DNA of 64,000 nt from JAIESQ01 sp964495375 (GTDB lineage: Bacteria > Planctomycetota > Planctomycetia > Pirellulales > JAEUIK01). This document shows positions 9,663-19,418 of this stretch, one piece after another; position 1 is the stretch's first letter; each line of letters opens with the position of its first letter. The stretch spans positions 18,371 through 82,370 of the forward strand of contig CAZBWM010000020.1 of the NCBI GenBank assembly GCA_964495375.1, given 5' to 3'. Made by a program: the position numbers and the translations under genes. The notes under the pieces are model-generated. The model was given only the letters and a program-made list of their open reading frames with translations. It had not been told where the DNA came from and did not search any database.

Positions 9663-9995
9663 ATGGTTTATCAGCTTGTGAAGTTCGAGGAGTCGCCATC
9701 GGGGGCCGGCCTTGGTCGTGAGCCGCGTTCGTCGCGAGAACCCAGCCGATCGCTGCAACGGGGAGGTTTATGGCGGCTCGATGAAATCCTGCCGGCGGCG
9801 GTCGACGACCTGCTGACTTCGTTCGCAGGCGACTCTGCGGCAGGTGGCATGGCGGAGCGTGCCAGTGTGGCTGCGGCGGTTACTGACGTGCCGGACGGCC
9901 CCCAGTCGTCGTGGAGCGAGGCTGCCGTGCTGAACCCGATTGTTGCGGGCTCGCACGACTCGGCGTCGATAGGGGGTGCGGTCAGCGTGTTCTGA
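9663..9995 (+). CDS. Small hypothetical protein, uncertain
   Basis: A 110-residue frame opening with MVYQLVKFEESPSG, with a GGAG eight bases before the ATG. The sequence is Ser/Ala/Gly-rich, with one short segment of ordered character (LWRLDEILPAAVDDLLTSF). No family recognised. Its coding status rests on start context and composition only, so it may be spurious. Confidence 0.4.
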   Translation: MVYQLVKFEESPSGAGLGREPRSSREPSRSLQRGGLWRLDEILPAAVDDLLTSFAGDSAAGGMAERASVAAAVTDVPDGPQSSWSEAAVLNPIVAGSHDSASIGGAVSVF

Positions 9996-10335
9996 TCATT
10001 GTGGCTGCCGCCCGTTCCGATCACGCGGTGGCACGCCGTGCGCGATCACTCGACGGCAGGCCTCGAAGCTTGGCTGGCACCCTCCGTGCCCTGGGGCGGC
10101 GCGCCCCGCCGGACAGCGATTTCTGCCGCATAGCGGCCGCGTCATTCTGCGCGAAACTGTTCTTGGCCAGGCGCCGTTTTTTCTCTGCCAAAATGCCCTG
10201 CCCACTCCCTGTTCATGGGGGGCGGGATACGTTATGCTCCCTGGCTTTAAGTTTGGACAAAACGCGGCACAACTTGTGACCGGGCACCAGTCGCCTGGGG
10301 GCGACGAAAAACCAAGAAGCAGGTCGGTGAAATCC
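9996..10335. other. Upstream region of the pyrophosphatase gene
   Basis: About 340 bases. The long frame of the pyrophosphatase runs open through this stretch, but its translation here is Arg/Pro/Gly-rich and unlike any pyrophosphatase N-terminus, so I treat it as non-coding leader and promoter region. I could not identify convincing promoter hexamers. Confidence 0.5.
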
Positions 10336-13044
10336 ATGAGGCGAGCATCGAATTTCTGGCTGGCGGCATTGTTGGTAGGCATCCTCGGCGCACTGGGATG
10401 GCGTACGCTTGATCCCACTGCGCTCACTCCTCCGTCGGAAACGCTGTTGGCCCAGGCCGACACGCCCGCGGCAGACGCCCCGGCGACGGACGCGGAACCC
10501 ACCACCCCGCCGGAAACCCCGGCCCCCGATCTGAATGACGCGCCGGCCGGCGGCACCGTGTCGGCCGACACGGCGGCCACCGAAGAGCACGCCGCTGCCG
10601 AACCTGAGATCAAGCTTTGGGAGCCGTTGACCAGCGCAAAGTACGTTTGGTGGGAAAAGGCCGCGCTCTTGGTCAACGTCGCCGTGGCCATCGCGGGCCT
10701 GGTTTACGCGTTGCTGCTCGTTCGGCAAGTGGTGGACGCCCCGAAGGGGACGCAGCGCATGCAGGACATCGCCAAGGCGATTCGCGAAGGGGCCAACGCC
10801 TACCTGTTCCGCCAGTTTCGCGTGGTGTTCATCCTGATTGTCGCAATCACGGCGCTGCTTTGGTACGCAGCGTACTCCACAGGAACACAACAGGAAATCG
10901 CGGTGGGCAGAGCCGTGTCGTTCCTCGTCGGCTCGATCTTTTCGGCCACGGTCGGCTTTGTCGGCATGCGACTGGCCACGATCGGCAACCTGCGTGTGGC
11001 GACCGCTGCGCAGACCAGCTTCGGTAACGCCTTGCAGCTCGGCTACCGCACCGGCACGATCACCGGCATGTTGACCGACGGCTTGGGCTTGCTCGGTGGT
11101 TCGATCATCTTCTTGATGTATGGCGAGCACGCGTACGAGGCGCTGTTGGGCTTCGGCTTCGGCGGCACGCTGCTGGCTCTGTTCATGCGTGTCGGCGGTG
11201 GCATCTACACCAAGGCCGCCGACGTCGGCGCCGACCTGGTCGGTAAGCTCGAAGCGGGTATCCCTGAAGACGATCCGCGTAACGCGGCCACGATTGCCGA
11301 CAATGTCGGCGACAACGTCGGCGACTGTGCCGGTATGGCGGCCGACATCTTCGAAAGCTACGAAGTCACGATCGTCGCCGCCATGATCTTGGGGATCGCC
11401 AGCTTCGGCCATAAGGGGGTGATTTTCCCCTTGTTGGTCCGAGCGATCGGCGTCATCGCCAGCATCATCAGCACCTACAGCGTGCGAGCGGGTGACAAGG
11501 GAACCGCCGGCGAGGCCATGAAGAGCGTCAACCGCGGCTTCGTGCTCGGTTCGATCCTGAGCGTGGCGGGGTTCATTCTGTTGGGGTTGGGCTATCTCCG
11601 TTTCAACGAAGATTACCTGAACGAATACCCGCAAGCCCGGCTGGGCTTCCCAGGCGCCACCGTGGAGAACGTCACGGCTGGTCTCGGCACCTGGGCCACG
11701 CTGGGCATCGATGGCCTTGACATGCGGGCCGCTTGGACCTGCTTGATCGGCATTATTCTGGCCGTCGCGCTGAACAAGTGTACCGAGTACTACACCGGCA
11801 CTGAGTATGAGCCGGTTCGTAGTATGGCCAAGTCGTGTACCACGGGGCACGCGACAAACATCATTCAAGGTTTCGCCGTCGGTTACGAAAGTACCGTGGC
11901 CGCGGTGCTGATTATCGCCGGTGCGATCATATCGAGTGCCCTGGTCTACTCGGGCACAACACCCACGTTCGTCGCCTTCGGTGTCGCCATGTGCGGTATC
12001 GGCATGTTGACACTGACCGGCAACACCATCTCGATGGACGTGTTCGGGCCGGTGGCCGACAACGCCAACGGTATCGGCGAAATGGGCTACGACGAAAAAG
12101 AAATGGGCCCCGCCCGTTACAAGGAGGCTCGCCAGACACTGGCCGATCTCGACGCGGTGGGGAACACCACCAAGGCCATCACCAAGGGGATTGCCATCGG
12201 CTCGGCCGTGATCGCGGCCGTGTCGCTATTCAACAGCTACGTGGTGACGGTCGGCTCGGGTGGCAAGGGCGAGACGGCCCAAATTACCGAGCAAGCTTAT
12301 GAGTCGGTCGCGTCGGCCTTGAAGATCTCCGATCCCACGCTGTTCATTGGCATGTTGATCGGTGGCGCTGTGCCGTTCCTGTTCAGCTCGATGACCATTC
12401 GGGCGGTCGGCCGGGCGGCGTTCTTGATCGTCAAGGAGTGCCGCGCCCAGTTCCGCGATAAGGAAATCTGGGCTGGCACCAAGAAGCCCGACTACGGGCG
12501 CGTGGTCGACATCTGCACGACCGCCGCACAAAAGGAACTTATCGGGCCAGCACTGTTGGCCATCCTGGTGCCGGTGCTGATCGGCTTCGGGCTCGGCACG
12601 GTCGCTCTCGCGGGCTTCCTGGCGGGCATGATCGTCAGCGGCCAGCTCTTGGCCGTGTTCATGGCCAATGCGGGCGGTGCTTGGGACAACGCCAAGAAGA
12701 CGGTTGAGGATGAGCCTCGGGATATGGAGGCCAACACCGGCAAGGGGAGCGAGAAGCACAAGGCCAGCATCACCGGCGATACGGTTGGCGATCCGCTCAA
12801 GGATACCGCCGGCCCGGCCATCAACCCGCTCATCAAAGTGATGAACATGGTGAGCCTGCTGATCATCGGCCTGATCCTGCCGTACGACCGCACGATGGTC
12901 GAGCGGTTGCAGAGCCATGGCGTCAACGTCGACGTGCGCGCCGCGGACAACATGTACTGGATCGTGATCGCGGTGTGCGTCGTCGGCCTGGTCTGGGCCG
13001 TTTGGCAGAGCAAGCGAGAGACCCCCGAAATGGCGCAGTCGTAG
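10336..13044 (+). CDS. hppA: Membrane H+-translocating pyrophosphatase, K+-independent type
   Basis: A membrane-integral pyrophosphatase that hydrolyses PPi and pumps ions across the membrane. The signatures are present: DVGADLVGKLEAG (near residue 296) and DNVGDNVGDCAGMAAD for PPi/Mg2+ binding, and the late loop GGAWDNAKK with GDTVGDPLKDTAGPAINPL. The segment GNTTKAITKG (near residue 609) has Lys and Thr at the two positions that in K+-dependent enzymes are both Ala, which places it in the K+-independent, H+-pumping group. I chose the ATG at 10336 (902 residues), since upstream sequence is not pyrophosphatase-like. Even so, the protein is longer than the usual 660-770 residues: a first hydrophobic helix is followed by an Ala/Pro/Thr/Glu-rich stretch of about 70 residues. 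Likely role: conserving PPi energy from biosynthesis. Confidence 0.96.
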   Translation: MRRASNFWLAALLVGILGALGWRTLDPTALTPPSETLLAQADTPAADAPATDAEPTTPPETPAPDLNDAPAGGTVSADTAATEEHAAAEPEIKLWEPLTSAKYVWWEKAALLVNVAVAIAGLVYALLLVRQVVDAPKGTQRMQDIAKAIREGANAYLFRQFRVVFILIVAITALLWYAAYSTGTQQEIAVGRAVSFLVGSIFSATVGFVGMRLATIGNLRVATAAQTSFGNALQLGYRTGTITGMLTDGLGLLGGSIIFLMYGEHAYEALLGFGFGGTLLALFMRVGGGIYTKAADVGADLVGKLEAGIPEDDPRNAATIADNVGDNVGDCAGMAADIFESYEVTIVAAMILGIASFGHKGVIFPLLVRAIGVIASIISTYSVRAGDKGTAGEAMKSVNRGFVLGSILSVAGFILLGLGYLRFNEDYLNEYPQARLGFPGATVENVTAGLGTWATLGIDGLDMRAAWTCLIGIILAVALNKCTEYYTGTEYEPVRSMAKSCTTGHATNIIQGFAVGYESTVAAVLIIAGAIISSALVYSGTTPTFVAFGVAMCGIGMLTLTGNTISMDVFGPVADNANGIGEMGYDEKEMGPARYKEARQTLADLDAVGNTTKAITKGIAIGSAVIAAVSLFNSYVVTVGSGGKGETAQITEQAYESVASALKISDPTLFIGMLIGGAVPFLFSSMTIRAVGRAAFLIVKECRAQFRDKEIWAGTKKPDYGRVVDICTTAAQKELIGPALLAILVPVLIGFGLGTVALAGFLAGMIVSGQLLAVFMANAGGAWDNAKKTVEDEPRDMEANTGKGSEKHKASITGDTVGDPLKDTAGPAINPLIKVMNMVSLLIIGLILPYDRTMVERLQSHGVNVDVRAADNMYWIVIAVCVVGLVWAVWQSKRETPEMAQS

Positions 13045-13179
13045 TAGTCGCTTGGTGATTCTCGCGGGCGTCGAGCGGGATAGCCGCCGGCGTCGCGCGA
13101 GCGTGGGGGACGGAAGTTGTCGGCGGTCGGCGAGCCAGGGTCATGGTTCTCGCGACCTGAGACCTTGGAGCCACCCGGC

Positions 13180-15105
13180 ATGAGCCCCAACTCCGTCTTT
13201 CGCAAGAAGAACCTCGAAAACCTGCTGGCCGAAATGGCCGGCGAGCACCGGCTGAAGCGGGTGCTCGGGCCTGTCTCGCTTACCGCCCTGGCGATCGGCG
13301 CGATTATCGGCGCGGGCATCTTTGTCACGACGGGGCGCGTGGCGGCCGAAGACGCGGGGCCCGCCATTATCTTATCGTATACCGTGGCAGCGCTTGGTTG
13401 CGCATTGGCCGCGCTCTGTTATGCCGAATTCGCGGCGATGGCCCCCGTGGCCGGCAGCGCCTACACGTATGCCTATACGACGCTGGGCGAGATCTTCGCC
13501 TGGATCATCGGCTGGGATCTGATTCTCGAATACGCGATGTCGTGCGCGACGGTTGCCTCGGCCTGGCCCAATTACCTCAACGAGTTGCTCTCCTCGCTGG
13601 GACTACGGACGATTCCCAAGGAGTGGTGCACCGATCCGTTCACGTACATACCGGGGACTGAGACCAAGGGGATCATGAATCTCCCTGGCGCGCTGATCCT
13701 GTTTGTGATCACGGCGCTGTTGGTGCTCGGCATTCGCGAGAGTGCTCGGGCCAATGCCGTGTTGGTGCTGATCAAGCTGGCTGTCGTGGTCTTCGTAATC
13801 GCGTTGGGCATCAGCTATGTCAGCCGCGACAATTGGCTGGGCATCCCGGTCGGCGAGCGCGTCCTGCCCGAGGCGAGCGTCGTGCCCGACGTTGTCCGCG
13901 AAGAGCTGGAACGGCTGCACCCCGAATTGAAGAGCGACCCCGCGGCATTTTCGGCACGGGCAAGCCAGGTCGGGCGCGAACTACGCGCCGCCCATCGATT
14001 GGAAGCGGCGCGTGCCGAGATAACCGGGCGGCAGCAGCAAGGCGCTGTTTCTCCCGAGGAAGCCCAGCAGTTGATCGCCGCCGCCGAGCAGCGGGCGGCG
14101 GCCGACCTGCCCAAGACCGACGACGATCGCCAAATGGTCAATGACCTGCTCCCCTCGCTGCGCAAGCGCGGCGAGAGCGCCGCGCGCCGCAAGTGGGGGC
14201 TGTTGGGTGTGCTGGGCCTCGATCGCTGGTTGGCTCCGCTGGACAATGCGACCCGCAGCCCATTCTTTCCGTACGGCTTGTCGGGCATTATGGTCGGAGC
14301 GTCGATCGTTTTCTTCGCCTACATCGGTTTCGACTCGATTTCGACCAACGCCGAAGAGGCCATCAACCCGCAGCGCGACTTGCCGCTGGGAATCATCATA
14401 TCGCTCATCGTGTGTACCATCTTGTACATTGGCGTCGCGGCCGTGATCACGGGCATGGTTCCGTATCCCAATATCGACATCAAGGCCGCCGTGGCCGTGG
14501 CGTTCTCGCAGAAGGCCGAACACACCGACAGCTCGGCGCTACGCTGGGCGGCCGGATTGATTGCCGCCGGCGGCGTGGCCGGTATGACGAGCGTGCTGCT
14601 GGTCACGTTCTTAAGCCAGGCTCGCGTGTTCCTGGCCATGGCCCGCGACGGTTTGATGCCGCCAATTTTCAAGCACGTGCACCCCAAGTATGGCACGCCG
14701 CACTTGGCAACGATGCTAACCGGTGCCGTAATCACCGTGGTCGCCGCGGTCAGCCCGATTCACTTATTGACTGAGATGGTCAACATCGGCACGCTAATGG
14801 CATTTGTCATGGTGGCCGCGGCCGTGCTCGTGTTGCGCAGGACTCGGCCCGACGCTCATCGGCCGTTCCGCTGCCCTGCGGTCTACGTCGTCGCGCCGCT
14901 GGGTATTGTGGTCAACTTTATCATGATGCTCTTTTTGCCGGGCGACACCTGGCTGCGGCTCGTACTCTGGCTTGCCGCGGGGCTGCTGATCTACTTCCTC
15001 TATGGCTACTGGCATAGCCACCTGGGCCGTGAGCTGGTGCGCGAACTGGCCGAACACGGCATGTCGCCGAGCGACGCTCCGCTGCCGAAGAAGCCACGAG
15101 AGTAG
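13180..15105 (+). CDS. APC-family amino-acid permease with hydrophilic insert
   Basis: A basic/neutral amino-acid transporter of the APC superfamily, close to the CAT/YfnA type. TM1 carries IGAIIGAGIFVTTG, the helix-break substrate site; AEFAAMAPVAGSAYTYAY and FFAYIGFDSISTNAEEAINP are further family signatures. About twelve membrane helices are expected. The start at 13180 is favoured by GGAG nine bases upstream and the MSPNSVFRKKN opening; an upstream in-frame start at 13117 is less likely. Between the helix ending near residue 230 and FFPYGLSGIMVGASIVF (about 365) lies a hydrophilic, probably helical insert of about 110-120 residues rich in Glu, Arg, Ala and Gln. Relatives have only a short loop there. 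Substrate unassigned. Confidence 0.92.
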   Translation: MSPNSVFRKKNLENLLAEMAGEHRLKRVLGPVSLTALAIGAIIGAGIFVTTGRVAAEDAGPAIILSYTVAALGCALAALCYAEFAAMAPVAGSAYTYAYTTLGEIFAWIIGWDLILEYAMSCATVASAWPNYLNELLSSLGLRTIPKEWCTDPFTYIPGTETKGIMNLPGALILFVITALLVLGIRESARANAVLVLIKLAVVVFVIALGISYVSRDNWLGIPVGERVLPEASVVPDVVREELERLHPELKSDPAAFSARASQVGRELRAAHRLEAARAEITGRQQQGAVSPEEAQQLIAAAEQRAAADLPKTDDDRQMVNDLLPSLRKRGESAARRKWGLLGVLGLDRWLAPLDNATRSPFFPYGLSGIMVGASIVFFAYIGFDSISTNAEEAINPQRDLPLGIIISLIVCTILYIGVAAVITGMVPYPNIDIKAAVAVAFSQKAEHTDSSALRWAAGLIAAGGVAGMTSVLLVTFLSQARVFLAMARDGLMPPIFKHVHPKYGTPHLATMLTGAVITVVAAVSPIHLLTEMVNIGTLMAFVMVAAAVLVLRRTRPDAHRPFRCPAVYVVAPLGIVVNFIMMLFLPGDTWLRLVLWLAAGLLIYFLYGYWHSHLGRELVRELAEHGMSPSDAPLPKKPRE

Positions 15106-15136
15106 CGCGACATCTCAGTGACGTTCGTTTAACGGA

Positions 15137-15574
15137 TCAAGAAAGTAGCGCTTCACTCGGCTCGTCGCCCGCCACGATATAGGCCGCAGCTACTTCGGGC
15201 GGAATCCGCACCACGCCGCCACTGGCGAAGTTCACGAACGCCCACTCGGTGGCCGCCGTAGCCAGCACCACGCCATCGCGCGGGCGCAGCATGCGGTAGC
15301 GCCGCAGCGATGAGGCGCGCTTGGTGTCGGCCACCCAGGTGCGGACGATCACTTCTTCGTGCACGAAGGCGGGCCGCAAGTACTTGATCTCGTGGCTACG
15401 GACAATCCAGCCGGCGCCCAGCGATTCGTACCGCTCAGCGGGCCAGCCCTGCGCGGCCGAATGAGCCAGCGCCGCGCGGATCATCCACTCCAGATAAACC
15501 AGGTTGTTGGCGTGCCCCAACTGGTCGATTTCGCCAGGCGTGACCGTCAGGGGAAAGTGAAAAACCGCTGGCAT
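15137..15574 (-). CDS. Hot-dog fold acyl-CoA thioesterase (4HBT)
   Basis: A 145-residue single hot-dog protein of the 4-hydroxybenzoyl-CoA thioesterase/YbgC/FadM type. The catalytic-loop signature is visible near the start: GEIDQLGHANNLVYLEWM, with Asp and the GHxNN turn in the family positions. The expected core strand pattern follows, including IKYLRPAFVHEEVIVRTWV. It should hydrolyse acyl-CoA or acyl-ACP thioesters in the cytoplasm; the chain length cannot be read from sequence. It is isolated, convergent with the permease, and not clearly tied to the PKS cluster. Confidence 0.88.
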   Translation of the reverse strand: MPAVFHFPLTVTPGEIDQLGHANNLVYLEWMIRAALAHSAAQGWPAERYESLGAGWIVRSHEIKYLRPAFVHEEVIVRTWVADTKRASSLRRYRMLRPRDGVVLATAATEWAFVNFASGGVVRIPPEVAAAYIVAGDEPSEALLS

Positions 15575-15737
15575 AATTGATCGTCACCGAACCTGGCCGT
15601 GGAAGCGAACCTGCGAATGGGGCGGCCCCGCACCGGCGGCTTCCGCAGGGTTTGAAGTCCAATTAGAATAGTCGAAGGGGGCAAAACTCGCATCGCTGGC
15701 TGCCCGCTGACGACCACCACGAAGGACGCCACGGATC

Positions 15738-15980
15738 ATGAAACGGTTGCGCACTCGGCTGCTACGTGGTTTGTTGGGCGGCGCGCTGTTTTTGACGACG
15801 ATTGCCGCGCCGCTGGCTCGTGCGCAAGACCCGGGCGTGCCGGTGACGCCGACCGACAAGAAGAATTACGTCTATCAGTATTTTCTGGTGGGGTTATGCG
15901 TTGCGCTGGGAATGGCCGTCCTGTGCCGACCGGCCCATCGCGAGACGCAGCTCGTCAAAGATACGAGCGACACGATCTAG
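15738..15980 (+). CDS. Small membrane protein with signal peptide
   Basis: An 80-residue protein with a basic N-terminus, a hydrophobic signal segment ending at APLARAQ, a short polar linker (DPGVPVTPTDKKNY), one transmembrane helix (YFLVGLCVALGMAVLC) and a short polar tail. This looks like a small envelope protein. No family assignment or functional context is possible. The clear signal peptide plus single TM layout supports it being real. Confidence 0.62.
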   Translation: MKRLRTRLLRGLLGGALFLTTIAAPLARAQDPGVPVTPTDKKNYVYQYFLVGLCVALGMAVLCRPAHRETQLVKDTSDTI

Positions 15981-16088
15981 CGTTCCGGTTGATGCCCTTG
16001 TCGTGCGATGAATCGGCGGCACAACGCGTTCGGGGCGCTGGCGCATTGCCATCACCGCGTCGGCGGCTTCGACGGTCACTTCAATCGC

Positions 16089-17336
16089 TCACGCACCAGG
16101 CGTGTGCGAATTGGCCGAGTTGCGCTGGCGATCGAGGAACTTCGGTCGCTTCAGGCCCCGGTTGGGCGTAGACGATTCTCCAAAGAACGACCCGATTGCC
16201 TGCACGACGCACTCCTGCTCTTCGGCCAACAGCTCTGGAAAGATCGGCAGGGCCAAGGTCTCTTGAGCGGCCCGCTCGGTCTCAGGCAACATCCCCATTT
16301 TGTAGCCCAAGGAGTTGAAGCAGGGCTGCAAGTGGAGCGGCAGCGGATAGTAGATCTCGGTGCCGACGCGCTGCGCGTCGAGGTGCGCTCGCAGCGCGTC
16401 GCGCTGACCGTCGGGGACGCGGATGACGAATTGGTTCCAAACGTGCCGGCGGCGCGGCGCCACTTGCGGCAGTTCGATGTGGCGGTCGAGCCCGCGCTCC
16501 TTGAGCAAGCGGGCATAGCGGTGCGCGTTGACGTCGCGATCGGCGGTCCAGCGTTCGAGGTGCGGCAGCTTGACGTTCAGCACCGCGGCCTGCAACGAAT
16601 CGAGCCGGCTGTTGATGCCAATCACCTGGTGGTGATAGCGCGGTTCCATACCATGCCCGCGCAGCAAGCGCAGCCGGGCAGCGAGCGCGGCGTCGTTCGT
16701 GGTCAACATCCCACCATCGCCAAAGCCGCCGAGGTTTTTGGTGGGGTAAAAGCTGAAGCAACCCATGTGGCCCCAGCTCCCGGCGGGCCGGTCGGCATAC
16801 TGGGCGCCGATCGCCTGGGCGGCGTCTTCGATTACCATCAGCGAATGCTGGCGGGCGAGCGCCAACAGCGGTTCCATGTCGGCGCACTGGCCATAAAGAT
16901 GCACGGGGATGATCGCCTTGGTGGCGCGCGTCACCAGCGAGGCCGCATGCTGCGGCGACAGGTTGCAGGTCGCTGGATCGATGTCGACGAACACAGGCCG
17001 CGCGCCGAGGCGGGTGACCGCCGACGCGGTCGCGAAGAACGTATAGCTGGGGAGCAGCACCTCGTCGCCGGGGCCCACTTCGATGGCCATCAACGCCAGC
17101 AGTAGGGCATCGCTACCCGACGCGCAACCGACCGCGTGCTGCACCTGGCACAAGCTCGCGACGTTGTCTTCGAGCTCGCGACAGTCGGGCCCGAAGATGA
17201 ACCGCCCCGACTCACAAACGCGGTCGAGGGCGCGGGCGATTTCGTCGCGCAGTGCGGCGGTTTGACGCCGCATGTCGAACAGCGGCACCCCAGCGGCGGG
17301 TCCATGGGGCGAGTTGTCAGGCCGAGATGCGGTCAT
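16089..17336 (-). CDS. DegT/DnrJ/EryC1/StrS family PLP aminotransferase
   Basis: A 415-residue PLP-dependent sugar aminotransferase of the type that aminates keto-sugars for surface polysaccharides or antibiotics. Key segments: CASGSDALLLALMA (cofactor phosphate loop), LPSYTFFATASAV, VEDAAQAIGA (Asp that pairs with the pyridine nitrogen) and FSFYPTKNLGGFGDGG, where the Lys forms the Schiff base. Length fits the family. The last 25 residues (Arg/Asn/Ser-rich) extend past the usual fold and may be disordered. No other nucleotide-sugar gene sits beside it, so the sugar substrate is unknown. Confidence 0.93.
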   Translation of the reverse strand: MTASRPDNSPHGPAAGVPLFDMRRQTAALRDEIARALDRVCESGRFIFGPDCRELEDNVASLCQVQHAVGCASGSDALLLALMAIEVGPGDEVLLPSYTFFATASAVTRLGARPVFVDIDPATCNLSPQHAASLVTRATKAIIPVHLYGQCADMEPLLALARQHSLMVIEDAAQAIGAQYADRPAGSWGHMGCFSFYPTKNLGGFGDGGMLTTNDAALAARLRLLRGHGMEPRYHHQVIGINSRLDSLQAAVLNVKLPHLERWTADRDVNAHRYARLLKERGLDRHIELPQVAPRRRHVWNQFVIRVPDGQRDALRAHLDAQRVGTEIYYPLPLHLQPCFNSLGYKMGMLPETERAAQETLALPIFPELLAEEQECVVQAIGSFFGESSTPNRGLKRPKFLDRQRNSANSHTPGA

Positions 17337-17561
17337 GAACCACTCCGTTGGTTCTGGGCCAGCGAGCGCGCCGCCGCGAAGGCAGCCGGGCTGCCCGCTG
17401 GTTTAAGCTGTCTAGGAAGATCGCGAACAGTAGGATTTTTCGCAGGCAGGGTCAAGATGGTTCCGGCATGCTGGCGCTTCGCTAGCACGGCCTGGTGGTG
17501 ATCGCGGGATAGCGCATCGGTGCGGGTTTTTCTTGGTAAATCCGTGACGATATCCATTGCT

Positions 17562-19418
17562 CTAGCCGGCCTGGCGAGCCGCTCCCGAGGGGCCGCGCAG
17601 CCGGAACAGCCCGAAGATCTCTTCGCGCGACAGCCCCAGATCGAGCGGGGCGGTCGATTCGGCTCCCGAGAGGACCATGTCGAAGATCGAACGCTTTTCT
17701 TCGAGTACGCGATTGATTCGTTCTTCAATGGTGCCGGTGGCCAAAAACCGCGTGACGGTCACGGCGGCCTTGGCCCCGATGCGATGGGCCCGATTGATGG
17801 CCTGATCTTCGACGGCCGGATTCCACCAGCGATCAAACAGGAAAACGTAGCTGGCAAACTGCAAATTCAAGCCGACTCCGCCGGCGCCGTAACTCAACAT
17901 CAATACGGTTGATTTGTCGTCCTCGCGAAAGCGCTTGAGCACGCCGTCGCGCTGCGCGGCCGGCACGCGACCATGAAACATCAGCGGAGAGAACCGCGAC
18001 AAGCGCTTCTGCAACTGCTCGAGCGCCGAAACCCACTGACTGAAGACGAGCGCTTTTTGACCGCTGGCGGCAATCTCTTCGAGATCGGCTTCGAGGTAAT
18101 CGAGCTTCACGCTGTCGCCGCCGAGCGGATCGAAGTTGCAAATCTGCTTGAGCCGCAGAATCAGCTCGAAGACGTGCTGAATCGTGGCCGATTCGCCGAG
18201 GTCGGTGAGCCTCACGATCCCTTCTTCTTCGGCCAGGCGGTAGCTCTCGCGCTGGTTGGGGGACAGCTCGAGCGCCGCGTCGCGGATGAGCCGCGGCGGC
18301 AGATCGGCCAGCACCTTGTCTTTGGTGCGCCGCAAAATGTAGTCGCCCGCCAGACGACCCATGCGCCCCGGCTTCATGTCGGCCGACAGATAGCCGGGCG
18401 AGAGAAACTCGAAGATGCCGACCAGGTCGTCGGCCCGGTTTTCGATCGGCGTGCCAGTCAGGGCCCAGCTACGCCGGCGCGGGATCGACCGGACGACTTC
18501 GGCCGTAGCACTGCTGCGGTTCTTGATGCGCTGCGATTCGTCCAGAACCACCAGGTCGAAGCGCTGCCCCCGTTCGACCAACACATCGCGATCGCGCAGC
18601 AACAGCTCGTAGTTGGCGATCTTGATCGGACAATCGGACAGTCGCCATTGCCAGTGGCGACGCGTCTGATCTCCTTCGATCGCCACGCTGGGGATCTCAG
18701 GCGCCCAGGCGGCGAGCTCGCGCTGCCAATTCGAGACGAGCGGCTTCGGGCAAACGATCAGCGCGGTGCCTATCTCGCCGGTGCGCAACAACAGGCGCAG
18801 CGCCGTGATCGCTTGCATCGTTTTGCCGAGCCCCATTTCGTCGGCCAAAATCGCCGCCATTCGCGGGTAGAGAAAGGCGACTCCCTCAAACTGATAGGCG
18901 AATGGCTGGTGCGGCAGCTCGATGGCCTGGCCGGCCATCCAGGTTTCGAGGGGCGGCTGCAACAGAAAGTAGAGCCGGTCCTCGAGCTTGACGACATCCC
19001 CCGGCGGGGCAATGCGATGCGGCATCACCGGCTTCGGCAGCGCCATCGCGAGGCCATCGCCCGGCAGCATCTCTGGCGCAACGCCCGGTGTGGGGAGCGC
19101 GACGGGGAGACTCGCGCCGTTCGCGGCGCATTTGCCGAGATCCGCTGGCTTCGCGAAGCGATCAACGCCGGCGGCAAAGTGCGCGCTGAATACCTTAATG
19201 TCGACTGCGGCGCGAGCGCCGCGGCAATGTTCCTTGTCCCAGGAAAGGGAAACGATGTTGGCCGATAGCTCCGGCGAGGTGACCAGCTCCGCGGCGCCCA
19301 GCGATACGCAGAGCAGTTCCGTCCGCGAGAGCTCGAGCGCGACGCTCGTCGTGGCGGGGGGCCTTGAATCGGCCAGCCAGCTCCAGGCCAATTGCGGCAC
19401 GTTGGCGGCGGCACTCAT
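17562..19418 (-). CDS. SNF2-family DEAD/H-box ATPase
   Basis: A 618-residue SNF2/Swi2 ATPase that translocates on duplex DNA. The N-terminal 150 residues are a variable region. Motif I is ADEMGLGKT (about residue 190), motif II DESQ (about 296), motif III LTGTPIENR, and the C-terminal RecA lobe has VFSQWVSALEQL, GGVGLNLQFASYVFLFD and motif VI QAINRAHRIG (about 547). All ATPase motifs are intact. The start codon overlaps the stop of the upstream gene by ATGA, implying translational coupling. No restriction or other nuclease domain is visible, so a chromatin-like or repair-associated remodelling function is more plausible than defence, but this is unproven. Confidence 0.93.
   Translation of the reverse strand: MSAAANVPQLAWSWLADSRPPATTSVALELSRTELLCVSLGAAELVTSPELSANIVSLSWDKEHCRGARAAVDIKVFSAHFAAGVDRFAKPADLGKCAANGASLPVALPTPGVAPEMLPGDGLAMALPKPVMPHRIAPPGDVVKLEDRLYFLLQPPLETWMAGQAIELPHQPFAYQFEGVAFLYPRMAAILADEMGLGKTMQAITALRLLLRTGEIGTALIVCPKPLVSNWQRELAAWAPEIPSVAIEGDQTRRHWQWRLSDCPIKIANYELLLRDRDVLVERGQRFDLVVLDESQRIKNRSSATAEVVRSIPRRRSWALTGTPIENRADDLVGIFEFLSPGYLSADMKPGRMGRLAGDYILRRTKDKVLADLPPRLIRDAALELSPNQRESYRLAEEEGIVRLTDLGESATIQHVFELILRLKQICNFDPLGGDSVKLDYLEADLEEIAASGQKALVFSQWVSALEQLQKRLSRFSPLMFHGRVPAAQRDGVLKRFREDDKSTVLMLSYGAGGVGLNLQFASYVFLFDRWWNPAVEDQAINRAHRIGAKAAVTVTRFLATGTIEERINRVLEEKRSIFDMVLSGAESTAPLDLGLSREEIFGLFRLRGPSGAARQAG

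Noticed and set aside
9976..10335. Upstream extension of the pyrophosphatase to a 1022-residue protein
   Set aside because: The extra 120 residues are Arg/Pro/Gly-rich and do not resemble a pyrophosphatase N-terminus or a signal; the ATG at 10336 gives a normal first helix.
10213..11868. Minus-strand open frame of 551 codons opposite the pyrophosphatase
   Set aside because: It is antisense to highly conserved coding sequence and its translation is His/Arg/Asp/Gln-rich with no domain, as expected for the shadow of a GC-rich gene.
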